Below, piece by piece: positions 11,767 through 23,084 of a DNA stretch of 64,000 nucleotides (position 1 is its first letter; every line of letters starts with the position of its first letter). The stretch is from Stomorhina lunata. Lineage: Eukaryota; Arthropoda; Insecta; Diptera; Rhiniidae. The stretch covers positions 7,816,442-7,880,441 of the forward strand of contig OW121740.1 of assembly GCA_933228675.1 (NCBI GenBank), given 5' to 3'. The position numbers were made by a program, and so were the translations under genes. The notes under the pieces are model-generated. The model ran no database searches. It was given only the letters and a program-made list of their open reading frames with translations, and had not been told where the DNA came from.

Positions 11767-13059
11767 AGTGTTCTAAAAAAAATATGCATTTACTATTTTA
11801 GACAAAATTTATCCATAGTGCAAGAAATAATTTATTTTTTGATCAAGTTAGTTTCTATAGATATGTCAGATACTATTATTTTAGAAATTATTAATTTTCA
11901 ATAGTTATTTCAATCAAAATGGACTGCGAAAAAAAAGTTCGTGAAAATATAATTAAAACTTTTCAAAAAAATCCGTCATGGACTTTTAAAAAAAATAGCT
12001 AAAAATTTGAAAGTTGACCTTCGAACGGTTTCTAATGCCATCAGACGGTATAAGGAAAACCTGAGCATTGAAAGAAAACCTGGATCAGGGAGGAAAAAAG
12101 GTCCTACAGATATTGGTAAGGCAAAAGAAGTCGAGCGACTCTTTCGAAGAGCGCCTAACACTTCTTTAAGAAAAGCAGCTCGTACGGTGAAATGTTCTAC
12201 GAATTTTGCACATAGAGTCAAAGCTTATGCTGGACTGAAGACATACATAGTCCAAAAGGTTCCAGATCGCAATGCTATAAAGAACTTAGAAGCAAAAAAA
12301 CGAGCGAAAAAATTGAAGTCTGATTTTATAAAAAAATACACCTGTTGTGTGATGGATGATGAAACATACGTACTGACAGACTTTTCTCAACTTCCTGGTC
12401 AAGATTTTTATGCTGCTGATAAACGGGGCAATGTTCGGCAAGAGTTTCGCACAAAAAAACAAACAAAATTCCCTAAGAAGTTTCTCGTGTGGCAAGCTAT
12501 TTGCAGTTGTGGCAAAAGAAGTAAAGTATTTGTGGCATCTGGCACAATAAACACAGAAATTTATATAAAGGAGTGCCTACAAAAACGGTTGTTACCCTTT
12601 TTAAGAGAGCACAGAGTGACTACATTTTTTTTGGCCCGATTTGGCATCATGCCATTATGGAAAAAAGGCACTTGAGTGGTACTCAAAGAATAATGTCATT
12701 TTTGTACCACGAGAGGCAAATCCACCTAACTGTCCAGAACTTCGGCCTGTGGAAAGGTATTGGGCTCTGATAAAAAAGGAATTGAAGAACACAGGAAAGA
12801 TTTCCAAGAACATGTCCGATTTTAAGCGCAGGTGGAACACATGCTCCAAAAAGGTATCAGAAGCAACTGTAAAATCTTTAATGGGAGGGTTTCCGAAAAA
12901 AGTCGATAATTTTGCAAAACCCGAGTACTAAGTAAACATTTTAATGCTAAATGATTTTGTATAATATGTCATTATATTTGCGTATTTTGTAGAGTTTTTA
13001 TATTAAAAGGTTTGATTTTTATTTAAGAAAATTCAACCACAAATTTTATTTAGAGCACT
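11767..13059 (+). mobile_element. Tc1/mariner-superfamily element (DD37E type), defective
   Basis: The transposase remnant at 11919-12931 is bracketed by candidate inverted ends: AGTGTTCTAAAAAAAAT at 11767-11783, and the reverse complement of 13043-13059, AGTGCTCTAAATAAAAT (15 of 17 match). The span of about 1.3 kb is normal for this superfamily. The exact boundaries and TA target duplication are not clean. The element sits between two AT-rich arrays. Confidence 0.65.
11919..12931 (+). pseudogene. Tc1/mariner transposase, DD37E, two frameshifts
   Basis: The start ATG is at 11919. Frame is lost once around 11979-11990, a second segment runs to 12675, and the frame shifts again in the T-run at about 12622-12632 before a last segment ends at the stop 12929-12931. 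The N-terminal part has a helix-turn-helix-like block (IAKNLKVDLRTVSNAI) and a basic GSGRKKG linker. The catalytic part shows the first acidic residue in VMDDETY, the second in FWPDLAS and the third in RPVERYW, with 37 residues between the second and third. This matches the DD37E branch of ITm transposases. About 330 residues would be normal. Both lesions are single-base-type shifts at homopolymers, so the copy is dead or an assembly error is involved. Family call is confident; activity is not. Confidence 0.88.
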
Positions 13060-13114
13060 ATTTAAACCATAAGTAAAGGCGTAGATCATCGACTGAACAA
13101 AAACAAACATTTTG

Positions 13115-13380
13115 TAATTTTTTGAAATTTTTTTTATCAAAAATTTTTCTATACAACATTTTTTATCAAAAATATTTTTTCGAATAATTGTTGATAAAAA
13201 AATTTTCTAAAGAAATATTTTTGATAAAAAGATTTTCTATAGTAAAATTTTCTATAGATATTTTTAATAATAAAATTTTCTGTAGAAAAATTTTTGATAA
13301 AAAAATTTTCTGTAGAAAAATTTTTAATTAAATAAAAATTAGATAGAACAATTTTTTTGAGAACATTTTTCATAGAAACT
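13115..13380. repeat. Short AT-rich tandem array, ~30-bp unit (array 4)
   Basis: A handful of degenerate copies combining GATAAAAAAATTTTCT and GTAGAAAAATTTTT. It resembles the array at 10120-11545 read in the opposite sense. It ends just before the TIR element at 13405. Confidence 0.7.
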
Positions 13381-13404
13381 TGTCGAAAAATTTATGGATT
13401 ATAC

Positions 13405-14236
13405 ATATGGGCAAGTCCCCAAAACAGTCTACTAGCCAAAAATTTTTTAAATTAATCGAAATTAATTTTTTTTAATCGAACATTAGACTCGGTATATCTT
13501 GTTTTGTAAATATGTAAAAAAAATATATTTCGATGATCATTTATGCAAAAATTTTTACCAAATCTCACCCTACCTTAGGTCTCTTAGTGTTATACAAAAA
13601 TTTAACATATTTTACATGTTCATATCATTACTTTAATGTTAACAGAGGTGGTCAACTCGAAAGCCATATTGTTATTTATGAACATACATATATTAATAAA
13701 TTAATTTATAAACACGAATTAAATATGTTATGAATTAAATAATGTTATTAACAAAGAATATAAATAGTTTCGTTAAAACAAATACAATGGATTTTATTTA
13801 CAATTTATTGCTAGAAAAAATGTATCGTGCGTCACGTAGCGTGCGTCACATAGGCTTCACGGCTTTTGAGAAAAAACTAAACATTTTTTTGCCTGAAAAT
13901 AACTTATTTTAGAATTCGCTTATATCCATCTTTCTTTTAGGCATTTAATTTTGTGTGCTTTATATGCAAAATTTGCTAAAAATTACGAAAACATACCACA
14001 ACGTTCGAAGCTACTTCCATTTTTTGTAGCGTGCGTCACAATAATTTGTGATCAATTCTTTGGCAACTTATACAAGTTAAAAAAAAAATATATATATGGT
14101 ATTCTAAAGTACACTCAAGTCCTACTAAACACCATGTATAAGTTAAAGGTATCTCTCTGGAAAGACCAAAAATTTTTATATTTTAATCCAAAAATGCGTA
14201 CGATCGTAGCGTTCGTCACGCAGGATTTGCCCATAT
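13405..14236. mobile_element. TIR element, copy A, with four GTAGCGTGCGTCAC-type motifs
   Basis: The ends are ATATGGGCAAGTCC (13405-13418) and, in reverse complement, ATATGGGCAAATCC (14223-14236), 13 of 14 matching. Inside, a GC-rich word recurs in one orientation: CGTGCGTCAC at 13826-13835 and 13840-13849, GTAGCGTGCGTCACA at 14026-14040 and GTAGCGTTCGTCACG at 14206-14220. The spacing of the last three is about 180-186 bp. No transposase frame is present. Its ends and subterminal sequence align with the element at 37025-37783, so both belong to one family. The superfamily is unknown to me. Confidence 0.72.
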
Positions 14237-14239
14237 TCC

Positions 14240-15569
14240 TTTTTTTCTCGAACCATGTATTTTGTTGCTATAAATTGGATTTTGATATTATGTAGTTGGT
14301 CCTTAAGAAAAACAAAATTAAATGTCATCCCTCAGGACATTTTTCATTTTGAGAGTCAATGACATGCAGCTTTTTCTCCCCTTCAAACCTTTCAACATAA
14401 TTACAATTTGTTCTTAAATATCTATAAAAAAATATTACTAATAACCTAATAATCACCTTCAAACAACAGTTGTTTTAAATGTAAACCCTTCACTTAAATT
14501 ATTAATATTGGCCAGCACTTTTTTATAAGTCGATGACATGAAACATAATGTGAATATTACAATATTTGTATCTTTCTTCCTCCCCACACTCTAATTAAAT
14601 ATCGATTTGCAATAATGTAAGAGTAAAGAGCAACAGCAACAAAATAAACGGAGTATAAAAAATAAAGTATTCTGACCAAAACATGCAATTTTATTATTGT
14701 AACCACCAAAAGACAAACCGCCACAACAAAATATGCGTCATCTGGTCTGCTACTGTTGATTGGTTATTTTAAATAATCCTTTAAAACACTGTTTACCGCA
14801 TCCTGTTTGTTAAATTTACCATATTTTTGGTTACTTACATTGGTTCATCTTCGCGTTGTTGTCTTAAATTTGTTTCCGATGTTGTTTTTTAATGTTGTCT
14901 TATTTCTCTTTGTTGTTAAAACCTCAAAAAACAAAACAGATAAATAAAAATTTATCTTGAAACAATGTTAAATAATTGTTGCTAAACATTTGGCAGAAAG
15001 CAACATAAACAAAAGCAATAAATATCATAGCTACATATGTATATCTGTTAGCAAAATGCTGTGTATAACAGTTATGAAATAAGCAACTTTTATGTTACTG
15101 CAACATGCAGAAATTTTAACATAACATGGTTAACACTGTTGTATATAACAGATAAACGATCGCTAACATCTATGTAACATCTAGCATGTACACCTTTTAT
15201 GTTAATCTTTAACATAACATAGTTAACACTGTGGCCAGGGATGGAAATCACTTTTTATACAGAATATAGTTATTTTATTCAAATTGGAACATATCGGCTT
15301 CAAAAAATTATTCATTTGACGGGTATCAGATTCTAAACTATAGAATGGATCTAATTTGATCACGTTTGATTCGAAAATCGATTAAAATTTAACAATTGAA
15401 GTTTACATTAAAATTAATTTTGACAAATTTTCTGTAAAACATGGATTTCTAGTAATGAAAATGAATACTAATATCTTTCAGTTGATCATCAAGTAATGAT
15501 AATAGTCTTATACCCACTTTTACAATACAAATTAAATATAAATTCATTTAAATTATAGAATTTTATATA
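14240..15569. other. Non-coding stretch with AACATAACAT-rich repeat fragments
   Basis: No exon is seen. Near 15117-15145 and 15208-15232 the word AACATAACAT(G/A)GTTAACACTGT occurs twice, with TATATAACAG between; a related block returns at 17398-17430. These look like pieces of a dispersed repeat. The rest is plain AT-rich sequence. Confidence 0.45.
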
Positions 15570-16190
15570 GAGGCAAAGCCGGTCATAACGAATCTCGATT
15601 TAACGAAAATTGGATATAACGAACGTTATAATTTTTTTCCATTGAATACCTTATATAGCGAATATTATTATACGCGATATAACGAATAATAAAAAAGTTA
15701 AAGTAAATTTACATCAATTTAAACGTTATATAATTGTTTTTGAAAATCAAGTAAAAAGAAAGTTAAAAAACAAGTAAAAAGTATTTTAGTCTGTCGGTGC
15801 AAAAAATAAACATAAAATTGTCATTATCGTTAAATTTACGAGCAGTTTTGCACGTATTGAGTTGTTTTTGACCGATTCCAATGAAAATTTCGTACATGTA
15901 CTAAAATTTGAGTCCAAAATCTGAAGTCAGAATTATGGAAAGTACCTGAAATGACGAACCGATTTCAGTATCGTAGCCTACTATAAAAAAGAATCTGTAC
16001 AAACTTTCATCAAATTATCTGAAAAATTGTGACTGCGGTAAAAAGATCAGACTGACATTAAATCGACTCAATTATTGATTATGAGCAGATCAGTATACTT
16101 AAAAGTGCTTACAGACCAACTTTGCGATATAACGAATTTTCTGTATAACGAATGAGCTCTATGTTATACCGGGAGTAGCCTGTATAATTA
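15570..16190. mobile_element. Pogo/Tigger-like non-autonomous remnant
   Basis: Both ends carry repeated TAACGAA words. The left side has CATAACGAAT, TTTAACGAAA and ATATAACGAACG (about 15584-15626) and CGATATAACGAATAA (about 15674). The right side has GCGATATAACGAATTT and GTATAACGAATGAG (about 16125-16156) followed by CCGGGAGTAGCCTG. Subterminal runs of TAACGAA words with an ACTC(C)CGGT-type end are typical of pogo/Tigger-like insect elements. There is no transposase frame, so this is a deletion derivative. Confidence 0.5.
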
Positions 16191-16654
16191 AAAAAGTAAT
16201 ATAGTCTGGTCGACCGATTCTGTGGTACCCTAAACTACTATGAACGTTTGTCAATATATTTAGAAGATTTTGTAAGGCTTAGAAATATGTCTTGCAGTAT
16301 GATAGCTAGGGTCAAGTATTAACCGCTTGCCATGGGATATTAAAGTGATTTATAAATGAAGATTTAAATGGAAGGTATGGTCCTGTAGTAAGTACCTGTA
16401 ATAATTAACCCATTTAACACAATTTTAATAGAAATGACTTAATAATTGCATTTGAACTTAAAATCAACTCGGAGTCAATCGGTATATTGTATATAATATA
16501 TAATATCACACCTATTTCTATGTTACAAACATCAGACCAATAGGATAGAAAGTTAATTGTGCTTTGTAGCTACTTATGAAGTGCTTTGTAGCTACTTTAA
16601 GTCTTCTAACAATTGTACAATTAAACAGTAAAAATTCAGAATTGAAAATTGTAT

Positions 16655-16935
16655 CAATTAGGTCAAAAAGCCAGCGAAGATTGTTGAACTTTGTACGAAT
16701 ATCGAACGTGAAATTGCAGCAGAATCGGCCAATTTATGCTTGAAAACCGTCGAAAATTGGGTTCAGCGTCTGGACTTCTGCAAGCGTGCCCGTGGTGTTC
16801 CATACATAATGGCATCGAATGTGCTTTTACAGGAATAAAGAATTTCATTGATATCCAAACCAGTTTTTGTTTTATTTCAAAAAATTTTTGTAGCGCTCTT
16901 ATTCAAAAACCATTTATAAGAGCAACGACTCTATA
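16655..16935 (+). pseudogene. Mariner-like transposase 3' end remnant
   Basis: A short plus-strand frame at about 16660-16836 reads LKTVENWVQRLDFCKRARG, matching the general form of the last ~40 residues of many mariner-like transposases, where an R..RARGGH block precedes the stop. The region after the stop ends in a T-rich, GTAGCGCTCTTATT segment that could be the element's terminal repeat. Everything upstream of the last ~50 codons is missing. Assignment rests on a weak motif and is tentative. Confidence 0.4.
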
Positions 16936-17005
16936 ATATATAGATATTACACTCTATACAATTGTTTTCGGTCAAAAGTGGATAAAGAACTATAAAAAAT
17001 GCCTT

Positions 17006-17270
17006 AAGGTACAGGGCCAATACACGCGGCATGCGGCTGCGGGCGGTCGCAGTATTGCCGGTACATAAAATGTGCTCTTGTTTACATAAATGTTCATATA
17101 AAAAATATTTGAGTAGGATATAATTAAATCTGGCAGCACTGAAAAAATCTGCCGTGCGGAAAAGAAGAACAAAGTTCTACTTTTTTCCATTGCCGCTTGA
17201 AATTTGACAAATCAAAAAACAGCTGATTGCCGCCCGCAGCCGCTTGCCGCGTGCATTGGCCTTCTACCTT
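17006..17270. mobile_element. MITE with GC-rich 40-bp terminal inverted repeats
   Basis: The left end (17006-17045) and the reverse complement of the right end (17231-17270) match at 36 of 40 positions. Shared blocks include GGCCAAT, CACGCGGCA and GCGGCTGCGGGCG. The ends are strikingly GC-rich for this window, while the 185-bp interior is ordinary. Flanks are CTTAA-like on the left and TTTA on the right, so a TTAA-type target site is possible but not exact. No coding capacity. Confidence 0.8.
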
Positions 17271-18084
17271 TAGCTCTCTCTCATTGAATAATTGTCTCCA
17301 TTAGTTGTTTCCGAATTAGAGTAAATTATTTATGGGACTTATCAAAAAGACCATACGGCAAATCGATGTATAGAGTCTTTGATACGAGTAACAGTGTTTA
17401 ACATAACATGATTGATACTGTTATATATAACAGTTATAAATTTACTAACATCTTAGTTACTGCAACATGTAAACATTAAGATTTTTGTTTAACATTAACT
17501 ATTCAACACTTTTTTAACATTATTTAATATTTTATGTAGCTGTGGTGTTAAGTTTCCAGCTTTACTGTGGCTGCATTCACTCCGCAGCTCAGCGGGTGTT
17601 TTTGTTGGTTGACTGCATTTTTATGTGGTGCGTAACTTTAGCCATCCGTTGGTTTAGTTTCTTTTGATTTTGCTCTTAGCTTTTATTTTTGTTTTGTTTT
17701 TTTTTTCTAAATTGGTTTATTCTTGTTGTTGCTTGACTTGATTTTTTTTTCACTCAAGAAAAAAAACTAAAACTGGTAACAATAAAATCATTTCATTTTC
17801 TATGTGTGTCTTTTTGTGTGATTTTGTTTTTTTTTTTTTTGGTATTGCTTTAGTTGTTTTTAACTTGTTTTTTTTTTTAGAATGTTAAATAATAGGCGAG
17901 AAGATTAGGTTATTTCCCGGTTATAATATTTCATAATTGAAATTGATATTTTAGAAATTATTTTACTTCACATCTTAAAAAAAAGTGAAACAACACGTCA
18001 TAATGTAAAAACATTGTATGTCAAACAAAAACCTTAACAGGGGTGATATACTAAAAGCAACAACTGCTAAAAAGTGTTTATTTT
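17271..18084. other. Non-coding stretch
   Basis: AT-rich, with T-runs and GTT-rich simple sequence around 17640-17880. An AACATAACAT repeat fragment occurs at 17398-17430. No exon or RNA gene is seen. Confidence 0.45.
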
Positions 18085-18377
18085 AAATGTTAATCGTTCT
18101 GCGATTGGTAGTGATAAGTTTGAACTGTGGTCTGTTATATTTCTTTGTCATAACATAAAATGTTGTTGTCGGTGTATATTACAGCTGGGCTGTTGACACT
18201 AGTTTAATGTTATGTCACCCAAGTTACATCGATGTAAATCGTTTAGCGATTGGTAGTGATAAGTTTCACATATCGCCTGTTATATTTTTTTTGTCATAAC
18301 ATAGAATTTTATTGTCAGGATATATAAAAGCTGGGTTGTTGACACTGGTTTAACTTTATGTCACCCAAGTTACATCG
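18085..18377. repeat. Tandem duplication of a ~146-bp unit
   Basis: Two adjacent copies (about 18085-18230 and 18232-18377) share GCGATTGGTAGTGATAAGTT, CCTGTTATATTT or CTGTTATATTT, TGTCATAACATA, AGCTGGG.TGTTGACACT, GGTTTAA or AGTTTAA and TATGTCACCCAAGTTACATC. Divergence is modest, so the duplication is fairly young. No coding frame is shared. Confidence 0.8.
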
Positions 18378-19974
18378 AACAATCCCCAACATAACACACA
18401 ACACTAACATGGTTGTCAATAGTAATGTTAGCTATAATTTGTTTACATCTATACAGAGTCACCGAGTTGTGAAAGTTAAGTGTAGTAGTACATACATATT
18501 TTCATTTAAATTGAAAATACCCTGCAGTAAATGCCGTCAATGAAACAATACTGTTTTGCTATTGACAATGTCTCAAGTACTACTTGCCTATTTTGCCCCA
18601 TCCAATGTTATCTACTATTGACATTTAACATTAAGAGTTCCTACGAAATCTACCAGTAGACATTACCACTATTTACTTAGTATTAACTTTGTAGTTCTTT
18701 TGGTCCAAATGGAGACATTGGGATCAAATCGGGACCTATTGATATACATATATGTTGACACATTCGTTGACAATGTCACCAGATATATACTAGAATAGTT
18801 GTCTCTATATATTCACTATTTCAGTACTGAACTAAAATTGGAGACATTTGAATTGATGTTACACTAAGTGTTGACATGGAGACACATGGTTCCAGTTTTA
18901 CTATAGGGTAATTTTGATTTCATTCCTATTAACGACATTACTTAAGCCCTCACCCAATTACAATTATTATAAATATTTTTGTGTATAAAAATAATTTTAG
19001 TTGGAAAATCTAAAAACACTTCCTTCTTTTAAATTACACACGAGATACAGAAGAATAATCATAAATAAACAAAATTATTGTGTATAATTTCAGTATGAGC
19101 ATTTATTTTTAGATTTTTTTTTTTTTGTTCAAAAGCTTTCTAATCATTATCTCTGTTCTATAGTTTTGTACGCACTTTTATCAATCACAGCGGGAGAGAT
19201 AAAATGCACATTTTTTCATAAAGAAAATCATTATCATCATCCATCATTTACCGAAATCTTGATTATAAATAGTTAATATGCGTTTAGTTGTTGAGAATGT
19301 GAATATTTTTATACTTGACAACAACCTCCACCTAAAATTAACACTTTTCTCTCCCCCTCTCTATGTCCTCCCCTTTTTTGTTTTCATTGCTCTTCTCTTG
19401 TTTTTTTACTTGTCATTTCCTTATATGCAGTTACTTGTTGTTGTTGTTTTTGGGGTCTTAGTACATTCAACCTGTCGCTCTAATGCATTTTTCTGTTTAT
19501 TATTCATGTTTTTTTTTTTATTTATATTTGTTTCTATACATTTTTTCTATTTTGCATATATATTTGAGTATCTATACATATCAAAGGCAAATACTAACGA
19601 TGACGTTTAATATTGCAACATTGACTTTTGTTGCTGTCGTTGTGTTTCCCCACTACTTTTTTTCTTTTACAGTTTTGCTTTTTCTTGTATGTATTTTTCT
19701 AGTATTAGTTGTTGTTTTTTGGGGGGATGCCAGATGATCGGGTGGACAACAATTTTGAGGAATATAATTCACATCTTTATTTCTAACAAAATTATAACAT
19801 GCCATGATGTTAAGACCCAGGGATGGCAAACATGATACAATTGTAGTTTTGTTTAATACATTTTGCACTAGAACATTACAATTTTAAGTTAACCCTTTTA
19901 AATTTAAATTTAAAAATTATTCTGTATTTATGTATGATTGTAAAAAAAGTCTCAAATAAACTACAATTACAATT
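18378..19974. other. Non-coding stretch, T-rich around 19330-19720
   Basis: No exon supported. The frames at 19278-19737 come from CT- and GTT-rich simple sequence. They lack recognisable motifs apart from being hydrophobic, which T-rich DNA gives automatically. Confidence 0.45.
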
Positions 19975-20119
19975 AATAAATGCGAAGTAATTCTTTGTGA
20001 TATACCTAAACGGTGATACTCCACGGTACCAACAACCGTGATACTCCCGTGACCTACTTGATACAATTTGAAATTCTTCATTATTTAGGTATATCACAAA
20101 GAATTACTTCGCATTTATT
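19975..20119. repeat. Perfect 36-bp inverted repeat with 73-bp loop
   Basis: 19975-20010 and 20084-20119 are exact reverse complements over 36 bases, starting AATAAATGCGAAGTAATTCT. The loop (20011-20083) contains GGTGATACTCC and CGTGATACTCC. Perfect arms point to a recent foldback insertion or a recent inverted duplication. No coding capacity. Confidence 0.85.
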
Positions 20120-20509
20120 CTTTTAGTTATAGTGCTTTTTAAGTGAAAAATTGAAAACTTGCAGTTAAGAATGCAAGTTGAGGTGGCAGCAGCTAAAATG
20201 GTAGTAGTTAAACTGTCATTTTTGGTTACATGGACATCCGTACTTCTGCCTGTATCGACAACAGGCCGTCCGACTGTTCTTGAATAAGTTTCTGTTTCAA
20301 GTACCTGTCGTAATTTCTAATATAATTAGATAGACATTTGCTTTGAAATACGGATGGTCCCTACTGAGTTTTCGGACCTTAAATTTTGGCACCTAACTCA
20401 AAGTTTTGACTGGGAAAATATTGCTGATGCCATACGTCCCATACAAAAATAAATTCCAGGAATCAATTTAATACCTAGGAAATAAAAGTCGCTTAAAAAT
20501 ACTAATATT
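20120..20509. other. Non-coding stretch
   Basis: Nothing recognisable; no exon, RNA or repeat that I can support. Confidence 0.4.
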
Positions 20510-20743
20510 CAGTTATGTGATGGAAAACGATCGTTTTCAAATCGATCGATTTCAGATATAAATATTTTTGAGATAATTTTCGGTTATTTTCCCAAAAAAT
20601 TCAAACCAAATGAAAGATAAGATATCAATCAAAAGGATTAAAGCCTAAATTTTCATTTTTTGGGGGGAAATAACCAAAAATTACCTCAAAAATACATCTG
20701 AAATCGATCGATTTGAAAACGATCGTTTTTCATCACATACCTG
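20510..20743. mobile_element. MITE with ~90-bp inverted arms; half-copy at 57300
   Basis: It begins CAGTTATGTGATGGAAAACG and its other end in reverse complement is CAGGTATGTGATGAAAAACG (18 of 20). The arms extend inward through AAATCGATCGATTTCAGAT, a TTTTTGAG.TAATTTT block and GGTTATTT.CCC. The 234-bp body is almost entirely paired arms. A CAG-starting end suggests hAT, but I see no matching 8-bp flanks. The right half recurs at 57300-57393. Confidence 0.75.
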
Positions 20744-21049
20744 ATTCTTTTAGTTTTTAGCTTTAATCCCCAAAACAAGATTTTTGGTATACGTTAATCG
20801 ATATGTAAAATTTGTTTCCACTTTGGCGCACTCATCTGCCCGAAATAACATAAGTAGTGTAGGATATCATATATTAAGTCGGCCTTGAGCAACTATAAAA
20901 ATTTACACTTTTTAGTTTGTCATTTTTAGTCATTTTTATATCCACCAAAAACCAAAATTGAAGTTTATTCTGAATCCATATGAAATTCTAAGACGATTGA
21001 ACGTTGTCCGTCTGTCTGTTGTTGGCACGATGAAACCTTAACAAAAAGA

Positions 21050-21358
21050 TATATATATAATTCCCCGACAACATTCCAATTGGAACAAGGGGTACTTCTC
21101 TCAGACAATGAGCTGCATCCGATTCTATTTTTAGACTCATTAAAAGGGACCTACGTTTTAACGCCGGCTCCGAACGGCAAATGCATTAGTTAGAGAAGTT
21201 TTGCATAGCCTAATACTCAATAACCAGTGGCTAGCTGAGTTATGAGGTGAAACCGCCGCTTTTTGAAAATTTATTTTTTCAAGTAAGTCTGGCCAGGGAT
21301 CAAACTTGGGTCTCTGGTATGCTAGGCGGATGACTAAACTGCTATACCACGGCGGTTA
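21050..21358 (-). mobile_element. tRNA-derived SINE candidate
   Basis: Read on the minus strand, the segment starts with a tRNA-like head: GTGGTATAGCAGTTTAGTCA (A-box-like, 21331-21350) and AAGTTTGATCCC (B-box-like, 21296-21307), about 30 bp apart as in pol III promoters. About 240 bp of unrelated body follows, reaching CCTTGTTCCAATTGGAATG near 21070. This layout is that of a tRNA-derived SINE. The head does not fold into a good tRNA, so a functional tRNA gene is unlikely. The 3' boundary is uncertain. Confidence 0.5.
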
Positions 21359-21739
21359 ACAATTTTTAGCTCACTGAAATTTGGCATAAATATTCTTCAT
21401 TTCTTGGAAAATGTTGGTATTGAAATCGGGCAAAATCAAACAGTTCTTATAGGTCAAACTGTTTTTATAGGTTGAAAAGGAGAAGAAAAATATATTTTGC
21501 TTGTCGTATAACTATTACTATTGCAGGCCTTTCTGATACCAAAAGACGAAAATAGCGTTACGTAATTTGTGAACAGCCCGTCCGTTAACAACATAATTTC
21601 CAAATCACTAAAAAGTTTATGATTAATAGGAAAAAATGTCAATCCATATTTGCAAATATTTTTAATAAATGTAAAAATGGTACCTTCATGACATTAAAGT
21701 ACAATTTGTTTTACTTGTTGTTACAAAATCGACAGAGCC

Positions 21740-21930
21740 ATTTTCCATCACTGTTAAGACCATAGAATGTTACAACTATACTGAGATCATATGGTCTACT
21801 AAGCAACAAAAAATGTACCAAGACATTTCTAATATGTACATGACGTTTCTAAAATGTACTTTGACATTTCTAAAATGTACTTTGACAGTTCGCGCTCAGT
21901 CTAAGTGTAGTTTATGGTTAATACCATGAG
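21740..21930. repeat. Dispersed repeat, partner inverted at 55690-55800
   Basis: The segment contains near-tandem words TTTCTAAAATGTACTTTGAC and a CATGACGTTTCTAAAATGTA block, ending GACAGTTCGCGCTCAGTCTA. The reverse complement of 55690-55800 has the same order (CATGACGTCTCTTAAATGTA, TTGACAGTTGCGTCCTCAGT). Probably fragments of one mobile element; no coding frame. Confidence 0.55.
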
Positions 21931-21999
21931 TCAGTCATGTCAGGATGAAAAAACCATAAAAAAAAACAGTTTTGTGGTAACATTTGAGATTTCATATTT

Positions 22000-23084
22000 G
22001 GTATAGACGGTGCTATCCCACCTCTACATTAGACATGAAGTGTTGCTAACATTATGTTACACCAAATTAGGAGAATTGTGTGAGTTATATTCACATCTAC
22101 ATTTCAAATAAATTAATGAAGAAAAAACCTTAACATTATTCGTTCACACGTAACATGCTGTTAAGCATATTACGTCAAATGAATATTATAACACATGTAA
22201 CAAACAGTAACATTGATGTTAGTGTAGTAATGACAGCGTTTTTTTTTTTATTCCGTATAGTCAGCACTTTAAGAGCACGGATAATTTCACTCTCTTCCGT
22301 TTCAATTAAACTCTTTCGTACTAATAGTAATAATGTGTTTTTAGCTTAATGAAATGCATTCATTATTCATCGTACACTTAATTTATTTTTCACAACACAC
22401 ACTATTTGCAGTTTCCCATTAAAGCGGAAGTGTACATTTTAGTTGGAAAACACATACGACTCAATAATTAACCCAAATTAGGGCATACACTCACTCATTT
22501 ATGGTGGAGCATTGTTGAAAATCGAGGGTAGCTTCATAAGGCTTTATTTAGTAAACATTTGAATGTTTTAAACATTTCTTTTTTCAGACTTTGTAAACTT
22601 TGTAGAGAAATAAAATTAGGTTATAATTAAAATTTTCCATACGAAATTCCTACAATAAGACTTTGATAATTTTCTGAATCGTTTTTGTTAAGGGGACAAA
22701 TATTAAGAATAAACTTAGGTATTTAGGTTTCTTTTCAATATTTGAAATATTGAAATCTGAAAGTTAAGTTCATTTATGTTTCTAGTAAATACTAGTAACG
22801 AGAGAATAAATTAAATATTACTCTTCCAAATAAATTAATATTTTCTAATAGAAATTCTATATGTAACAATTCTTATATGTAACAATATTTCTCAACATTT
22901 CTCTATCAAAAGGCACGAACACCATTTCTTCCACTTGAAGTAAATCTTAAATGAATGAATTATAAAGAATGTCAGTTTCACTCGTATATTGAATTCTCTT
23001 ATTTTACTCCCAGCTTATTAAATTTTCTAACGAAAACACTTTTCATTAAAAATTTTTACTGTAGTGTATTGCACTAAGATCCCA
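22000..23084. other. Non-coding stretch
   Basis: AT-rich sequence with scattered AACAT-type words (22040-22230). No exon, RNA gene or complete element is seen. Confidence 0.4.

Noticed and set aside
20510..20743. 8-bp target duplication around this MITE
   Set aside because: The flanks CTAATATT and ATTCTTTT do not match, so hAT assignment rests only on the CAG end.
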